NCBI GenBank assembly: GCA_029959085.1
Contig: JARWIR010000016.1
Location: forward strand, 10,585,441-10,649,440
Origin: Nemophila menziesii
Lineage: Eukaryota; Streptophyta; Magnoliopsida; Boraginales; Hydrophyllaceae
Length of the DNA: 64,000 nt
Direction of reading: 5' to 3'
Shown here in pieces: positions 48,135 to 58,289 of the stretch (its first letter is position 1; the number at the start of each line of letters is the position of its first letter). A program made the position numbers and the translations under genes. Below the pieces are notes generated by a model that saw only the letters and a list, made by a program, of their open reading frames with translations, did not search any database and was not told where the DNA came from.

Positions 48135-48238
48135 TTGATGGGACAAACTCCATCTTACTGTTGGTGGGAAGAATTCCATCTTATGGTTGGTGGGAAGAAT
48201 TCCATCTTACTGTTGGTGGGACAAACCCCATCACATAC
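48135..48238 (+). repeat. Four tandem copies of a 26-bp unit
   Basis: The units begin at 48135, 48161, 48187 and 48213, with consensus TTGGTGGGAAGAATTCCATC plus TTACTG. The inner two are most alike; the outer two share GGGACAAAC. No function is evident. Confidence 0.9.
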
Positions 48239-48239
48239 A

Positions 48240-49500
48240 TAATTCACAAAAAAAAAAATCAATTTCTTAGTTATTGGGGATTAAATATCACAATCTTTGT
48301 ATCACATTCAAATAAATTGTACATGAAAACCCATTATTTGCACTTATTAAGAGTTTCTCAAGAAATAATTTATCTCACATTATTTCTGAACTATTAAAAC
48401 TTTTAATGGAATGAATCATATCGTCATCTTGAAAATTTATATATTCTTTTATATAAGGTTTATATAATAATTTGAGATCGTTGCACACATTATCCCTATA
48501 TTATGAAAAAATTACACTATATGTGCATATAATGGAAGTATATATTCTTCTAACTTGTCCCTCAATAATAGAATCTAGAAATATAGGTGATTTATGCCAT
48601 ATATTTTGGAGTGGTAGTAGGGAAAAAAATACTAATGGTGGTGGGGAAAAGGGACGTTGGTTGTATTCCCTTTCTTAATAGAATTTCTAACGCTTTTTTG
48701 CATCCAAATGATTTAAAAAAATATGTAACTCGCTAAAGGATTAAAATATTAAAACTAAAATATAAAAATTATCAAATTTGAGTAAAAACCATCGTACTGA
48801 TAACATGTTATAAATACAAAAAGTAGATTTTTTATTGATTATTAAAAAGTACATGAATTATATAGTAGTACATACTTTTGTTTATAGATAATAGGTAACT
48901 CTAAATTCTATTTTGTATGGATTTAGTACAAGTACATTACAACAACAAAGACGTTCTTATTAGTATTTAAAACATAGTAATGAGTCAATGAATCACCAAA
49001 TTAAGTAGAGAATGTTATTGTTAGGGATGAGAGCAAAAACTATAACAGGTCTGAATCACCTTTAATGGTGGATCTAATGAAGGCGTTCGAAGAATCGACA
49101 TTTTTTATGGTGTCTTTGGAGGCGCAAACCAAAAAGGAACCGTAGGAGAAGAGTTCATGAAGACTCATGTTTAGAATTAGTGTAGTGACTAGAAGAATCT
49201 GTAGTGTTCTTCGGTGTCAATCTTTTTCTGCTTGTGTATTCGTTTCATTTGTTTTAATATAGGCGTTTAGACAAAACAAAAGAAAAAAAAAGAATGGCTG
49301 ACCTAGCTAGGACTTAGGAGCGCCTCGGTGTTTTTTTTCCTAAAATTTGTTCACGTGGTTTCTCAATTAACATTACTGTCAATTTATTTTCCTACCATTG
49401 TGTATGAACATTAATCTAATAACTCTCCCGTTTTGTCTCATAGCATGCATCCAATATATAAGATAGTAAATATTTTTATTACATAGGAACTCCACCAATA
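48240..49500. other. No recognised feature
   Basis: AT-rich DNA ending in the 3' flank of the desaturase gene. No open frame with a recognisable motif. Confidence 0.3.
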
Positions 49501-49521
49501 AGATAATATATAGTAAGCGCT

Positions 49522-50657
49522 CTAAAAAGTGATTTCCTTGTCAAAAATCCAGCTGAATTTTGCTCGTTGAGGCTCTAATCTTTTGGCTCTTTCCTCAGCT
49601 AGCTCATGTAGTTTCCTAATCCTAGAGGGTAATTCACACACAAATTCTTGTGCATGCTTCCCGTCACTTGTTAATCCTTCTAGCTTCTCCAATCTCCACC
49701 TTCCAATCAAAAATTCCATAATATCAGCATAATCACCGGCTGTATAAATTCCAAGCCTTTGCATAACAGACGATATATTTTTAAACAGGTTTTCTTCTTG
49801 CCCATCATACATTAGATAGCCTGGCATAGTGATTTTCCTTCTCATCATTTCCGATATGGCTAGCATGGCTCCATTTGGGTCCACTTCGATAAGTTTCTCG
49901 ACAATGCGTGTATATGCCATCTCGTGACGCTTTTCATCTGATGCAATTGTACCACATATCTTTCCTAGAATTCGATCCCCACCCTCCATGGCTAGCCTAG
50001 CCATGTTTCCATGTGTTACAAATGCAGTTCGCTCTTGGAATGACGTGTATACAAATCCCATGTAGGGGTTGTTTGAAAATCCGAAGTCCTGTAATATTGT
50101 CATACAAAATAATCACTTATGCGTAAACATTTCAGTATTAAATATGTACTTACTGTTCCAGCACCAATCAAATAGTGTACTGTCCTTTCAATCATCAACA
50201 TATTGACCCGACCCGAAAGATAGAGATAGGTCTTAAGAAGATCACCATGTCGGTTCTCCTCAGCAGCCCAACCCCTATTCCAAGTGGCCCATGGACTTAA
50301 GCTGGACCCAGTATCATCACGAACGCCATCCATTTGATTGAGCGCGATTAAATAAGTAGGTAAGGCATCTTCTGTAATCATGTTACCAGCAAGCACCACA
50401 AAATATTCATCAGAGAGACCACTGGTCCTTTCTTGGAGATCCCGAACTTGATCTGTGAAGTCATCGTTCGAATGTGATGGTTTAGGAAGGAAGTCAATAG
50501 GTTGCCAGCAATTATCAGCTGGCTTTAGGAGTGGAAGGATTCGTTGGGAGGCCCAAGGTTCGAGTGATTTGAAAACTTCTACTTTTGTTGGTGACATCGA
50601 ATTATGAGTCGTCGCCTTGAGATGAAATGTTGGTCCTGCCACCACTAATGACTGCAT
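49522..50657 (-). CDS. Acyl-[acyl-carrier-protein] desaturase (stearoyl-ACP desaturase family), divergent
   Basis: Exons 50657-50154 and 50088-49522, with a 65-bp GT..AG intron in phase 0, give 356 residues. This soluble plastid di-iron enzyme family inserts a double bond in acyl-ACP. All six iron ligands are present: Glu96, Glu134 and His137 (AEENRHG), Glu187 (FQER), Glu220 and His223 (DEKRHE), with the same spacing as in the castor enzyme. Only about 20 residues precede [15 protein letters not shown], a short transit peptide; an upstream exon could exist. The loop usually reading GSGMDPRTENSPY is replaced by [13 protein letters not shown], and TRAWTAEENRHG is [12 protein letters not shown]. 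So substrate chain length or double-bond position may differ from the housekeeping Delta-9 enzyme, which is inference. Confidence 0.92.
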
Positions 50658-50735
50658 GGCTAATGATGGTGGGAGGCAACTTCAAGCTTAAACTTATGTA
50701 AGAGAGACTTGATGATCAATGTTAATAACAAGTAG

Positions 50736-50745
50736 ATTTATATAA
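50736..50745 (-). promoter_or_regulatory. Putative TATA box of the desaturase gene
   Basis: The minus strand reads TTATATAAAT about 80-90 bases before the ATG, which supports the chosen start exon. Confidence 0.45.
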
Positions 50746-50746
50746 A

Positions 50747-50880
50747 CATAATTAAAGTAGCCTCCAGGGCATGGTAATGTTATAATAAATTAACAAGTTT
50801 ATATATATATATATATATATAAGCATAGTTAAAATAACCTCCAGGACAGGGTATATAATGAATTAACAAGTAAGTATATA
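50747..50880. repeat. Tandem duplication, about 65-70 bp unit, upstream of the desaturase
   Basis: The units share ATTAAAGTAGCCTCCAGGGC / GTTAAAATAACCTCCAGGAC and AATTAACAAGT, separated by a TA run (50798-50820). Confidence 0.7.
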
Positions 50881-51005
50881 TAATAACATCTCTGGAGTTT
50901 TTCTTGTATCAAGAGCTCACAGCTGTTTCTCTTATTTTTTTTAAACCAACCCACATGCCACACATGCGTTTCAAAACCCAGCTCACACAGAGTTCTTTTT
51001 CTATT

Positions 51006-51923
51006 TAGAGGCGGATCCAGAAGTTACATCGAGAAGGGGCTTGAAATATATGAAAATTTAGAGGTTAACGCTTTTACAAAAAAATTTAAAATAAAAAAAA
51101 ATAAATAAACATATAATTAATAATGGCAAAATACAAATATAAAAATTCAACATCATTATGTTGCTCGTCTCCTTATTGATGAACTTACATGTTCCTAGTT
51201 AACCATAAACTATGTAGACCAACACTAAATAATGTTATCACCAAACTCAAAGTAAAGACCGGTATAAAAGAATTGCATATTTAATAAATCGATCTTATAA
51301 AAATTGACAAATTTATAACTTAAATATAGTATATTAAAGAAAAAAGTTTATTTATAATGTTAATGTATAAGAATAAAGTTGAAATCTTATTATTATTTTA
51401 AATTAAACTTAGAGCCCATTTGGAATTGCATTTTAACATAATCTCTTGAATTGATTTTAGATTCCCCGACAAAAAAAAAAAAAAAAAAAAAAGATTTTAG
51501 ATTCATAATAATACTCTATACCTTTACAATCACTTTTAGGAAAAGCACTAGCTAAGTGATTTTGGATGTCAAAATAATTTTTAATATTTGTTACAAACAT
51601 TATTATTTTAATTGAAAATCGCTTTTAGCTCTAAAATAATCAATCTGACACTTATTTCCGAATCATTATATGTATATTTCTGAAAAATAATAAAGCAAAA
51701 GCTATGATAGGAACATGTAACCTCTAAGATAAATTTTAATATGTAAAGATAATAAACCACTAAGCTACAATAGCTTGTATGCTTTTTATTGTATGCACGT
51801 GTCAGATAAATTTTCAGTGAGAGTTAATTATTTTTCGAGTCAAAATTACGTTGACATATTTTAAAATTTACGAGTTCAGGGGGGGCTAGAGCCCCCCCTG
51901 GGCCTAAGGTGGGTCCGCCCCTG
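51006..51923. mobile_element. Possible hAT element, degraded
   Basis: The left end TAGAGGCGGATCCAGAAG and the right end on the minus strand CAGGGGCGGACCCACC are both typical plant hAT termini in inverted orientation. A G-rich hairpin (CAGGGGGGGCTAGAGCCCCC) lies just inside the right end. The flanks do not show a matching 8-bp duplication, so this is an old insertion or the ends are misplaced. There is no transposase. Confidence 0.5.
51471..51492. repeat. A-tract, about 22 bases
   Basis: An uninterrupted run of A inside the possible hAT element. Confidence 0.85.
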
Positions 51924-52222
51924 CTCATTCCGATGTCCACGTTATTAAAAAATGGTGTCCTAAAAATAATGTTCAATTAAAATTTTAAGACACTTTATTG
52001 CACCTTTTTCTACTATTACACTTATTAAAATATTTAAATTTATGTTTCTAATGAATATTTAAAATATTAAGACACTTTATTATAGATATTTTAATAATGG
52101 GGAAGATAATAATTGTGTTTCTTAATTTGTATAAAAAACAAAGTAAACATTATTTTTAAAACGGAAGGAATACTGTCTTTCTACCGGCTCCTTATAAACA
52201 ATGTGTTTCCTTCTTACCAAAA

Positions 52223-52227
52223 AATGG
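52223..52227. repeat. 5-bp target duplication, left (Copia)
   Basis: AATGG, identical to 58008-58012. Confidence 0.9.
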
Positions 52228-52879
52228 TGTTGATATTTGGTAAAGTCAAAGCTTGGTCAAAATTGCTGAGTTGGCATCTTACTTGGCAGTCCACTTCAGC
52301 TTTGGGTTGGGCCAATTCTCGGGTTATGACTTGCACCGCCTTACTTATGAGATTTAATCTCACGCGTTGGTCAGTAGTCACTTTGGACGGTTCAGATTAA
52401 AACCCTTTGAGGGCCATATAAAAGACCCAAGTCTTCAGACTTGGTCTTATTCTCATCCTCTCGTCTTTGACTCTTCGCTCTCTTCTCTCTCTTGTTCTTC
52501 AGATATAGTTAGGGTTTTGTATCATTAACAATCTAATCTATAAAGATTGTTAATTAGAATAGTGTTATCAAGTTTTAAATACTTGTAGATTGAGTAGCAG
52601 TTCTCGATTGTTCTTAGGGTTTCACGCTGAAACTCTTGTGGTGTTCTATTCTTGTAAATCCTGTAATCTGAAGTTGTAACCGTGTTCATATAGTAAGCGA
52701 AGCATCATCTGAGGGTGGCTTCAACGTGGATGTAGGCATATTGCTGAACCACGATATATCCTTGTGTTCTTTAATTTCTGCATTTATCTTTTTCTGGGTT
52801 TGATTTGTTTTTCAACCATAGATCTATTTGATCTATTTTCGCCAAAGATTTATTACGTTTTCTCAGTGTATTTACAACA
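52228..52879 (+). repeat. 5' LTR of the young Copia element
   Basis: 652 bp, TGTTGATATT..TACAACA. It includes a TATA box (TATAAAAG, 52417-52424) and CT-rich sequence downstream. Confidence 0.95.
52417..52424 (+). promoter_or_regulatory. TATA box in the 5' LTR
   Basis: TATAAAAG within CCATATAAAAGACCC. The same site is at 57545-57552 in the 3' LTR. It probably marks the U3/R promoter that drives the element's RNA. Confidence 0.6.
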
Positions 52880-52880
52880 G

Positions 52881-52892
52881 TGGTATCAGAGC
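52881..52892 (+). other. Primer binding site, tRNA-iMet
   Basis: TGGTATCAGAGC, one base after the 5' LTR, complementary to the 3' end of plant initiator tRNA-Met, the usual Copia primer. Confidence 0.92.
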
Positions 52893-53166
52893 TTTGTTTA
52901 ATCGATCTTTAAAAACGTTTTAAGAAAAGATTTGTTGCTAATCTTTTCAGATCTGTGTTTTGGCGTGTTAAAAATTTCTGAAAATCTTTTCTCAACAATA
53001 CAATTTCATTATCTTGTATTGTAACTCACAGATCTAAAATCTTTGGGGTTTTCCGAAAACTTAAAATCCTTGAATAATCTTTTCTAGGGTTTTTCGGTTT
53101 TAATTAACCCTAATAGTGTGTTGCATGTGTTGTTTCTCTTTGTTTCTTATATACAGAAGTTAAGGA

Positions 53167-56100
53167 ATGGCAACAACACGGCTTGAAATATCTGTGTTCG
53201 ATGGTAAGGGTGATTTCAGTGTATGGAAGAAGAAAATGCGAGTGTTACTTTCACATAACAAGGTCATAAATGCTCTTGAGCCTGATCTTGAAAAATGGTC
53301 CGAAGAATCTCTGAAAAGAACAAATGAAATACGAGAAGAAGCTTACAATTTGCTGTTCTTAAATCTTTCTGATAACGTGATACGAAAAGTAGATGGAGCA
53401 GATACTGCACTTGAACTATGGGGTAAGCTTGAATCTCTTTACTCTTCTCAATCTGCTCCTAATCTTGCCTTCTTGAAAGGAAATTTGTTTTCGTATAAAA
53501 TGGATTCTTCTAAAACAATTGATGAAAATGTTGATGAGTTTTTAAAACTTAATCTTGTCCTTAAAGGTTCTGATATGGCTTTAGATGAGACCTCTAAATG
53601 CATGATCCTTTTGAATGCTATTCCTGATTCTTATCAAGTTGTAAAAGATGCGTTTCAATATTCTACTGTTATACCTACATTTGATCAAATTGTTGCCTCT
53701 CTGAAAACTAGGGAACTTGAATTAAAGAATATTAAACGTGTTGGAAATAATTTGTTTGTTAATCATAAAACTGATAATCATGAGCATGCTAAGAACAATA
53801 AGAACAAGAAGAAATTTAAGGGAAATAAGAATAAGGAAACTCGTAAATGTTATCATTGTGGAAAACCTGGCCATATTAAGAAGAATTGTTATGCGCTTAA
53901 GAACAAAAATAACAATAATAACATTGAAACCAATATTGCATGTATGCCCCATAAGATTGATGATACTTGTGAGGTATTAAATGTTTCAGACATTGCCTGT
54001 AAGTCTAATTGGATTTTAGATTCTGGATGTACTTTTCACATGAGCCCCAATAAGGACTGGTTTGTGGACTTAGTTGAATCTAATGTTGAAACTGTGTATA
54101 TGGGTAACAATAATACATGTCAGGTAGCTGGTATTGGTAAAATAAATTTGAAACTGAATAATGGTAAAAATGTGATCCTTACTGATGTTAGATGGATTCC
54201 TGATCTAAAAAGAAACCTTATATCTTTAGGTGTTTTAGATGATTTAGGTTGTGTTTATAAAGTTTCAAATGGTGTGATAAATGTGTTTAAAAATGACAAA
54301 CTTGTTCTATGTGGAAAGAAAGTGTCTGGCCTATACATTCTTGATGGTATGTGTATTGAAAATGATATGAATTCTGTTAGTACTAATCTTGATAATGCAG
54401 CTACTGTTAAGTGGCATTTAAGACTTGGCCATATGAGCCAATTAGGCTTGAATGTGCTAAGTAAGGATGGAATGTTTGGTAAGGATACTATCTCTTCTCT
54501 TTCTTTTTGCGAGCCTTGTGTGTTAGCTAAGCAACATAGAATGAAGTTTAATGTGGGTGTTCATATGTCTAAATCAATACTTGAATATATACATGCTGAT
54601 TTGTGGGGTCCTGATAAGTATGAAACACATGGGGGTAGAAAATATTTCTTGTCCCTTGTAGATGATTATTCTAGGCGTGTTTGGACTTTTTTGTTGAAAA
54701 ATAAAAGTGATACTTTTGAAACAATAAAAGATTGGCTTATCTTGTATGAAAACCAAACTGGAAAGCATGTTAAAACCTTTAGAACTGATAATGGCCTTGA
54801 ATTTTGTAATGAAGAATTTGATAATTTTTGTAAATTGCGAGGCATATTAAGACATAGAACTGTTAGAAAAACACCACAACAAAATGGTGTAGCTGAAAGA
54901 ATGAATAGAACTTTATTAGAAAAAGTTAGATGCCTCTTATTCACATCTGGTATGCCTAAATCTTTTTGGGGTGAAGCATTATATACTGCTACCTATTTGA
55001 TAAATAGAAGTCCAAATAGATCCCTTAATATGAAATGTCCCATGGAATTGTGGAATAATAAGAAACCTGATTTGTCTAACTTGCGCATTTTTGGTTGTGC
55101 TGCATATGCTCATAATAGGGAAGGAAAATTAGACCCTAGATCTCTTAAATGTGTTTTCTTGGGTTATCAAACTATGCATGGTACTAAAGGTTATAGATTG
55201 TGGGATAAAAGTGCTAGGGGCATTAAAGTTATTATTAGTAGGGATGTAATATTTGATGAATCTAATTTCCCTTGCAAGAATGAGTCTGTGATTTCAGGTA
55301 TTGACAAAAATAAGGCAGATACTACACCTGAACTGATCACTACTGATAGAACAGAGTTTGAGGTGGAGCCTTTGCAAGCTGGAAATGATGAGAGCAATCC
55401 TGATCCATCTACTGAAGAAGAAGATTCAGAGCCTCAGCCATCTGAGCAGCCAGGTAACTCTGAGCCACACTCAGGAACTGAGGATCTTCAAGAATCACTT
55501 CAACAAAGTCTCTCAAACTATCAGTTGACCAGAGATAGAGAAAAGAGGGATCCAAAACCCTCTACTAGGTATTCTTATGCTGAGTTAGTCTATACTGCCT
55601 TAATTGCAGCTTCTGAGGTAATACATTCTGAACCTGAAACTTATAGTGAGGTGCTTAAGTCTAGTGATAAACATGAATGGTTAAATGCTATGAAAGAAGA
55701 GATGAAATCTTTGCATGATAATCAAACTTGGATTCTTGTTAAAAAACCACCAGAACAAAAACTTGTTGATTGTAGATGGTTGTTTAAACTAAAAGAGGGT
55801 TTAAATGATTCTGATCCCCCTAGATTTAAAGCTAGACTTGTAGCAAAAGGTTATACACAAAGAGAAGGTGTTGATTTTCATGAAATATTTGCTCCTGTTG
55901 TGAAATTTAAAACTATAAGAGTTATGCTTTCTTATGTAGCTTGTTATAACTTAGAACTTGAACAACTTGATGTTAAAACTGCCTTTTTACATGGTGAACT
56001 TGAGGAGAAAATTTATATGAAACAACCTGAGGGTTTTCTTGATATTAAACATCCTGATTATGTTTGTTTGCTTCAAAAATCTTTATATGGACTTAAGCAA

Positions 56101-57189
56101 TCCCCTCGGCAATGGTATAAAAAATTTGATAATTTTGTTTTGAGCCTTGGTTTTAAAAGAAGTGCATATGACAATTGTTTATACTTTAACACTGATTCAA
56201 AGAATGTGATATTTTTGTTACTATATGTTGATGATATGCTACTGATTAGCAATTCTTTGCTGAGTATAAATAATTTAAAAGCAAATCTAAATTCTGAATT
56301 TGAAATGAAGGATTTAGGTAAGGCTAAAAGAATTCTAGGTATGATTATAGAAAGAGACAGAAATAAATGTAGCCTCAAGTTACATCAAAAGCCTTACCTT
56401 ATAAAATTGGTTGAGAAGTTTGGGAATCTGAATTGTAAGAAAGTAGAAATGCCTTTAGCTGGGCATTTTATTCTAAGTAAGACTCAATGTCCTCAGAATG
56501 ATACTGAGAAAGTAAAAATGAGCTACATACCTTACTCAAATGTTATTGGTTCTATTATGTATGCAATGATAAGTACAAGGCCTGACCTATCATATTCAAT
56601 ATCTCTACTTAGCAGATTTATGTCTAATCCTGGTCCTGAACACTGGACAGCTCTAAAGTGGGTAGTTTCTTACATTAGCAGCACTTTAAATGTTGGATTA
56701 CAGTATGGTAAGTATGATGTACCTTTTGAATTGTGTGGATTTGTGGATGCTGATTATGCTGGTGATAGAGATAGTAGAAAATCTACTACAGCTTACTGTT
56801 TTGTACTTGGGAATAATTGTGTTACATGGAAATCTCAGTTACAGCCTTTGGTGGCTTTATCAACCACTGAATCTGAATATGTAGCTATTTGTGATTGTTT
56901 CAAAGAAGCTATTTGGTTACAAGGTTTGACTAAGGAATTACAGTTGACTAAGTCAACTGCTACTATATTTAGTGACAGTCAAAGTGCTATACAATTAAGT
57001 AAAAATCCTGTGTACCATGAGAGAACTAAACATGTAGATGTGAAGTTCCATTTTATTAGAACTTGGCTTGTTACTGAAGGAATAAAGTTATTGAAAATAA
57101 AGACAGAGGAAAATCCAGCAGATATGGGAACAAAAATTGTTACAGTTAGCAAATTTAAGCATTGCTTAAAGCTGCTGAACATTCTCTAA
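53167..57189 (+). CDS. Copia gag-pol polyprotein, intact
   Basis: One open frame of 1340 residues, a usual full length for Tnt1-like elements. In order: a gag domain (about 1-210) starting MATTRLEISVFDG; a zinc knuckle at 228-241 (CYHCGKPGHIKKNC); an aspartic protease with Asp285 in LDSGCTFHM; an integrase zinc-binding segment near 416 (WHLRLGHMS); an integrase core with Asp478, Asp541 and Glu577, the last two 35 residues apart as in active enzymes; a Ser/Glu/Pro-rich linker (about 715-800); reverse transcriptase with YVDD at 1020-1023; and RNase H around 1194 (VDADYAGD) with TTESEY. I see no stop, frameshift or missing catalytic residue. The frame starts 288 bases after the 5' LTR and ends 167 bases before the 3' LTR. 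Confidence 0.97.
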   Translation: MATTRLEISVFDGKGDFSVWKKKMRVLLSHNKVINALEPDLEKWSEESLKRTNEIREEAYNLLFLNLSDNVIRKVDGADTALELWGKLESLYSSQSAPNLAFLKGNLFSYKMDSSKTIDENVDEFLKLNLVLKGSDMALDETSKCMILLNAIPDSYQVVKDAFQYSTVIPTFDQIVASLKTRELELKNIKRVGNNLFVNHKTDNHEHAKNNKNKKKFKGNKNKETRKCYHCGKPGHIKKNCYALKNKNNNNNIETNIACMPHKIDDTCEVLNVSDIACKSNWILDSGCTFHMSPNKDWFVDLVESNVETVYMGNNNTCQVAGIGKINLKLNNGKNVILTDVRWIPDLKRNLISLGVLDDLGCVYKVSNGVINVFKNDKLVLCGKKVSGLYILDGMCIENDMNSVSTNLDNAATVKWHLRLGHMSQLGLNVLSKDGMFGKDTISSLSFCEPCVLAKQHRMKFNVGVHMSKSILEYIHADLWGPDKYETHGGRKYFLSLVDDYSRRVWTFLLKNKSDTFETIKDWLILYENQTGKHVKTFRTDNGLEFCNEEFDNFCKLRGILRHRTVRKTPQQNGVAERMNRTLLEKVRCLLFTSGMPKSFWGEALYTATYLINRSPNRSLNMKCPMELWNNKKPDLSNLRIFGCAAYAHNREGKLDPRSLKCVFLGYQTMHGTKGYRLWDKSARGIKVIISRDVIFDESNFPCKNESVISGIDKNKADTTPELITTDRTEFEVEPLQAGNDESNPDPSTEEEDSEPQPSEQPGNSEPHSGTEDLQESLQQSLSNYQLTRDREKRDPKPSTRYSYAELVYTALIAASEVIHSEPETYSEVLKSSDKHEWLNAMKEEMKSLHDNQTWILVKKPPEQKLVDCRWLFKLKEGLNDSDPPRFKARLVAKGYTQREGVDFHEIFAPVVKFKTIRVMLSYVACYNLELEQLDVKTAFLHGELEEKIYMKQPEGFLDIKHPDYVCLLQKSLYGLKQSPRQWYKKFDNFVLSLGFKRSAYDNCLYFNTDSKNVIFLLLYVDDMLLISNSLLSINNLKANLNSEFEMKDLGKAKRILGMIIERDRNKCSLKLHQKPYLIKLVEKFGNLNCKKVEMPLAGHFILSKTQCPQNDTEKVKMSYIPYSNVIGSIMYAMISTRPDLSYSISLLSRFMSNPGPEHWTALKWVVSYISSTLNVGLQYGKYDVPFELCGFVDADYAGDRDSRKSTTAYCFVLGNNCVTWKSQLQPLVALSTTESEYVAICDCFKEAIWLQGLTKELQLTKSTATIFSDSQSAIQLSKNPVYHERTKHVDVKFHFIRTWLVTEGIKLLKIKTEENPADMGTKIVTVSKFKHCLKLLNIL

Positions 57190-57343
57190 CTCTTTTATTT
57201 TTCTGACTTTTTTAATTATTAATTATTAACTTGTGGTTTTAATAATTATTGCAGAGTTTAATTATTTGGAGCAACCAGATGGTGCTGAGCTTATTTGAAC
57301 ACGTGGAGGACAACTAATGATGAAGAGTTGTGAAGTTTGACTT

Positions 57344-57355
57344 TAAGGTGGAGAT
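57344..57355 (+). other. Polypurine tract
   Basis: TAAGGTGGAGAT directly before the 3' LTR, where plus-strand DNA synthesis starts in such elements. Confidence 0.7.
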
Positions 57356-58007
57356 TGTTGATATTTGGTAAAGTCAAAGCTTGGTCAAAATTGCTGAGTT
57401 GGCATCTTACTTGGCAGTCCACTTCAGCTTTGGGTTGGGCCAATTCTCGGGTTATGACTTGCACCGCCTTACTTATGAGATTTAATCTCACGCGTTGGTC
57501 AGTAGTCACTTTGGACGGTTCAGATTAAAACCCTTTGAGGGCCATATAAAAGACCCAAGTCTTCAGACTTGGTCTTATTCTCATCCTCTCGTCTTTGACT
57601 CTTCGCTCTCTTCTCTCTCTTGTTCTTCAGATATAGTTAGGGTTTTGTATCATTAACAATCTAATCTATAAAGATTGTTAATTAGAATAGTGTTATCAAG
57701 TTTTAAATACTTGTAGATTGAGTAGCAGTTCTCGATTGTTCTTAGGGTTTCACGCTGAAACTCTTGTGGTGTTCTATTCTTGTAAATCCTGTAATCTGAA
57801 GTTGTAACCGTGTTCATATAGTAAGCGAAGCATCATCTGAGGGTGGCTTCAACGTGGATGTAGGCATATTGCTGAACCACGATATATCCTTGTGTTCTTT
57901 AATTTCTGCATTTATCTTTTTCTGGGTTTGATTTGTTTTTCAACCATAGATCTATTTGATCTATTTTCGCCAAAGATTTATTACGTTTTCTCAGTGTATA
58001 TACAACA
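57356..58007 (+). repeat. 3' LTR of the young Copia element
   Basis: 652 bp, identical to the 5' LTR except at 58000. Confidence 0.95.
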
Positions 58008-58012
58008 AATGG
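58008..58012. repeat. 5-bp target duplication, right (Copia)
   Basis: AATGG, identical to 52223-52227. Confidence 0.9.
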
Positions 58013-58281
58013 CTACTAAGAATTCCCATGCTCTGGGATTCTCAACATTGAAATAATGACTAAGGCAGTCATCCAACTCTAGGAAGTTTGTTCCCTGGTA
58101 TTTTATTTCATTGGAACCAAATATTTTTCTGCCAAGATTTCGCAAACACATGAAAGAAAAATGATGGGGTTTGGGGAAAACTTAGAGTAACTGAGATTAG
58201 GAAAAACGTCTTTAGACTTGACAGCCTAGATGACCAAAATTTTAAACATGTCGTGGAATATGCGTCCTGGAAAATTTATTG

Positions 58282-58289
58282 GATTGCAC
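58282..58289. repeat. 8-bp target duplication, left (hAT)
   Basis: GATTGCAC, identical to 60673-60680. Confidence 0.85.

Larger units (their letters stand above)
52228..58007 (+). mobile_element. Full-length young Copia retrotransposon (Tork/Tnt1-like)
   Basis: 5780 bp with two 652-bp LTRs that differ at one base (T at 52872, A at 58000), TG..CA ends and a perfect AATGG target duplication. It has a tRNA-iMet primer binding site (52881-52892), a purine-rich tract (57344-57355) and one uninterrupted gag-pol frame. All parts needed for autonomous movement are present to the eye. The domain order protease-integrase-reverse transcriptase-RNase H makes it Copia. The Tork/Tnt1-like assignment rests on general resemblance of the gag and RNase H segments. 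Confidence 0.95.

Noticed and set aside
52113..52400. 95-codon frame across the left Copia border, and its twin at 57337-57528
   Set aside because: They are mostly LTR sequence; the repetition in the other LTR explains the frame.
53722..57182. Minus-strand and out-of-frame ORFs inside the Copia element
   Set aside because: They are shadows of the intact gag-pol frame.
58010..58055. Short frame MATKNSHALGFSTLK at the Copia target site
   Set aside because: Fifteen codons with no support. The ATG lies in the target duplication by chance.
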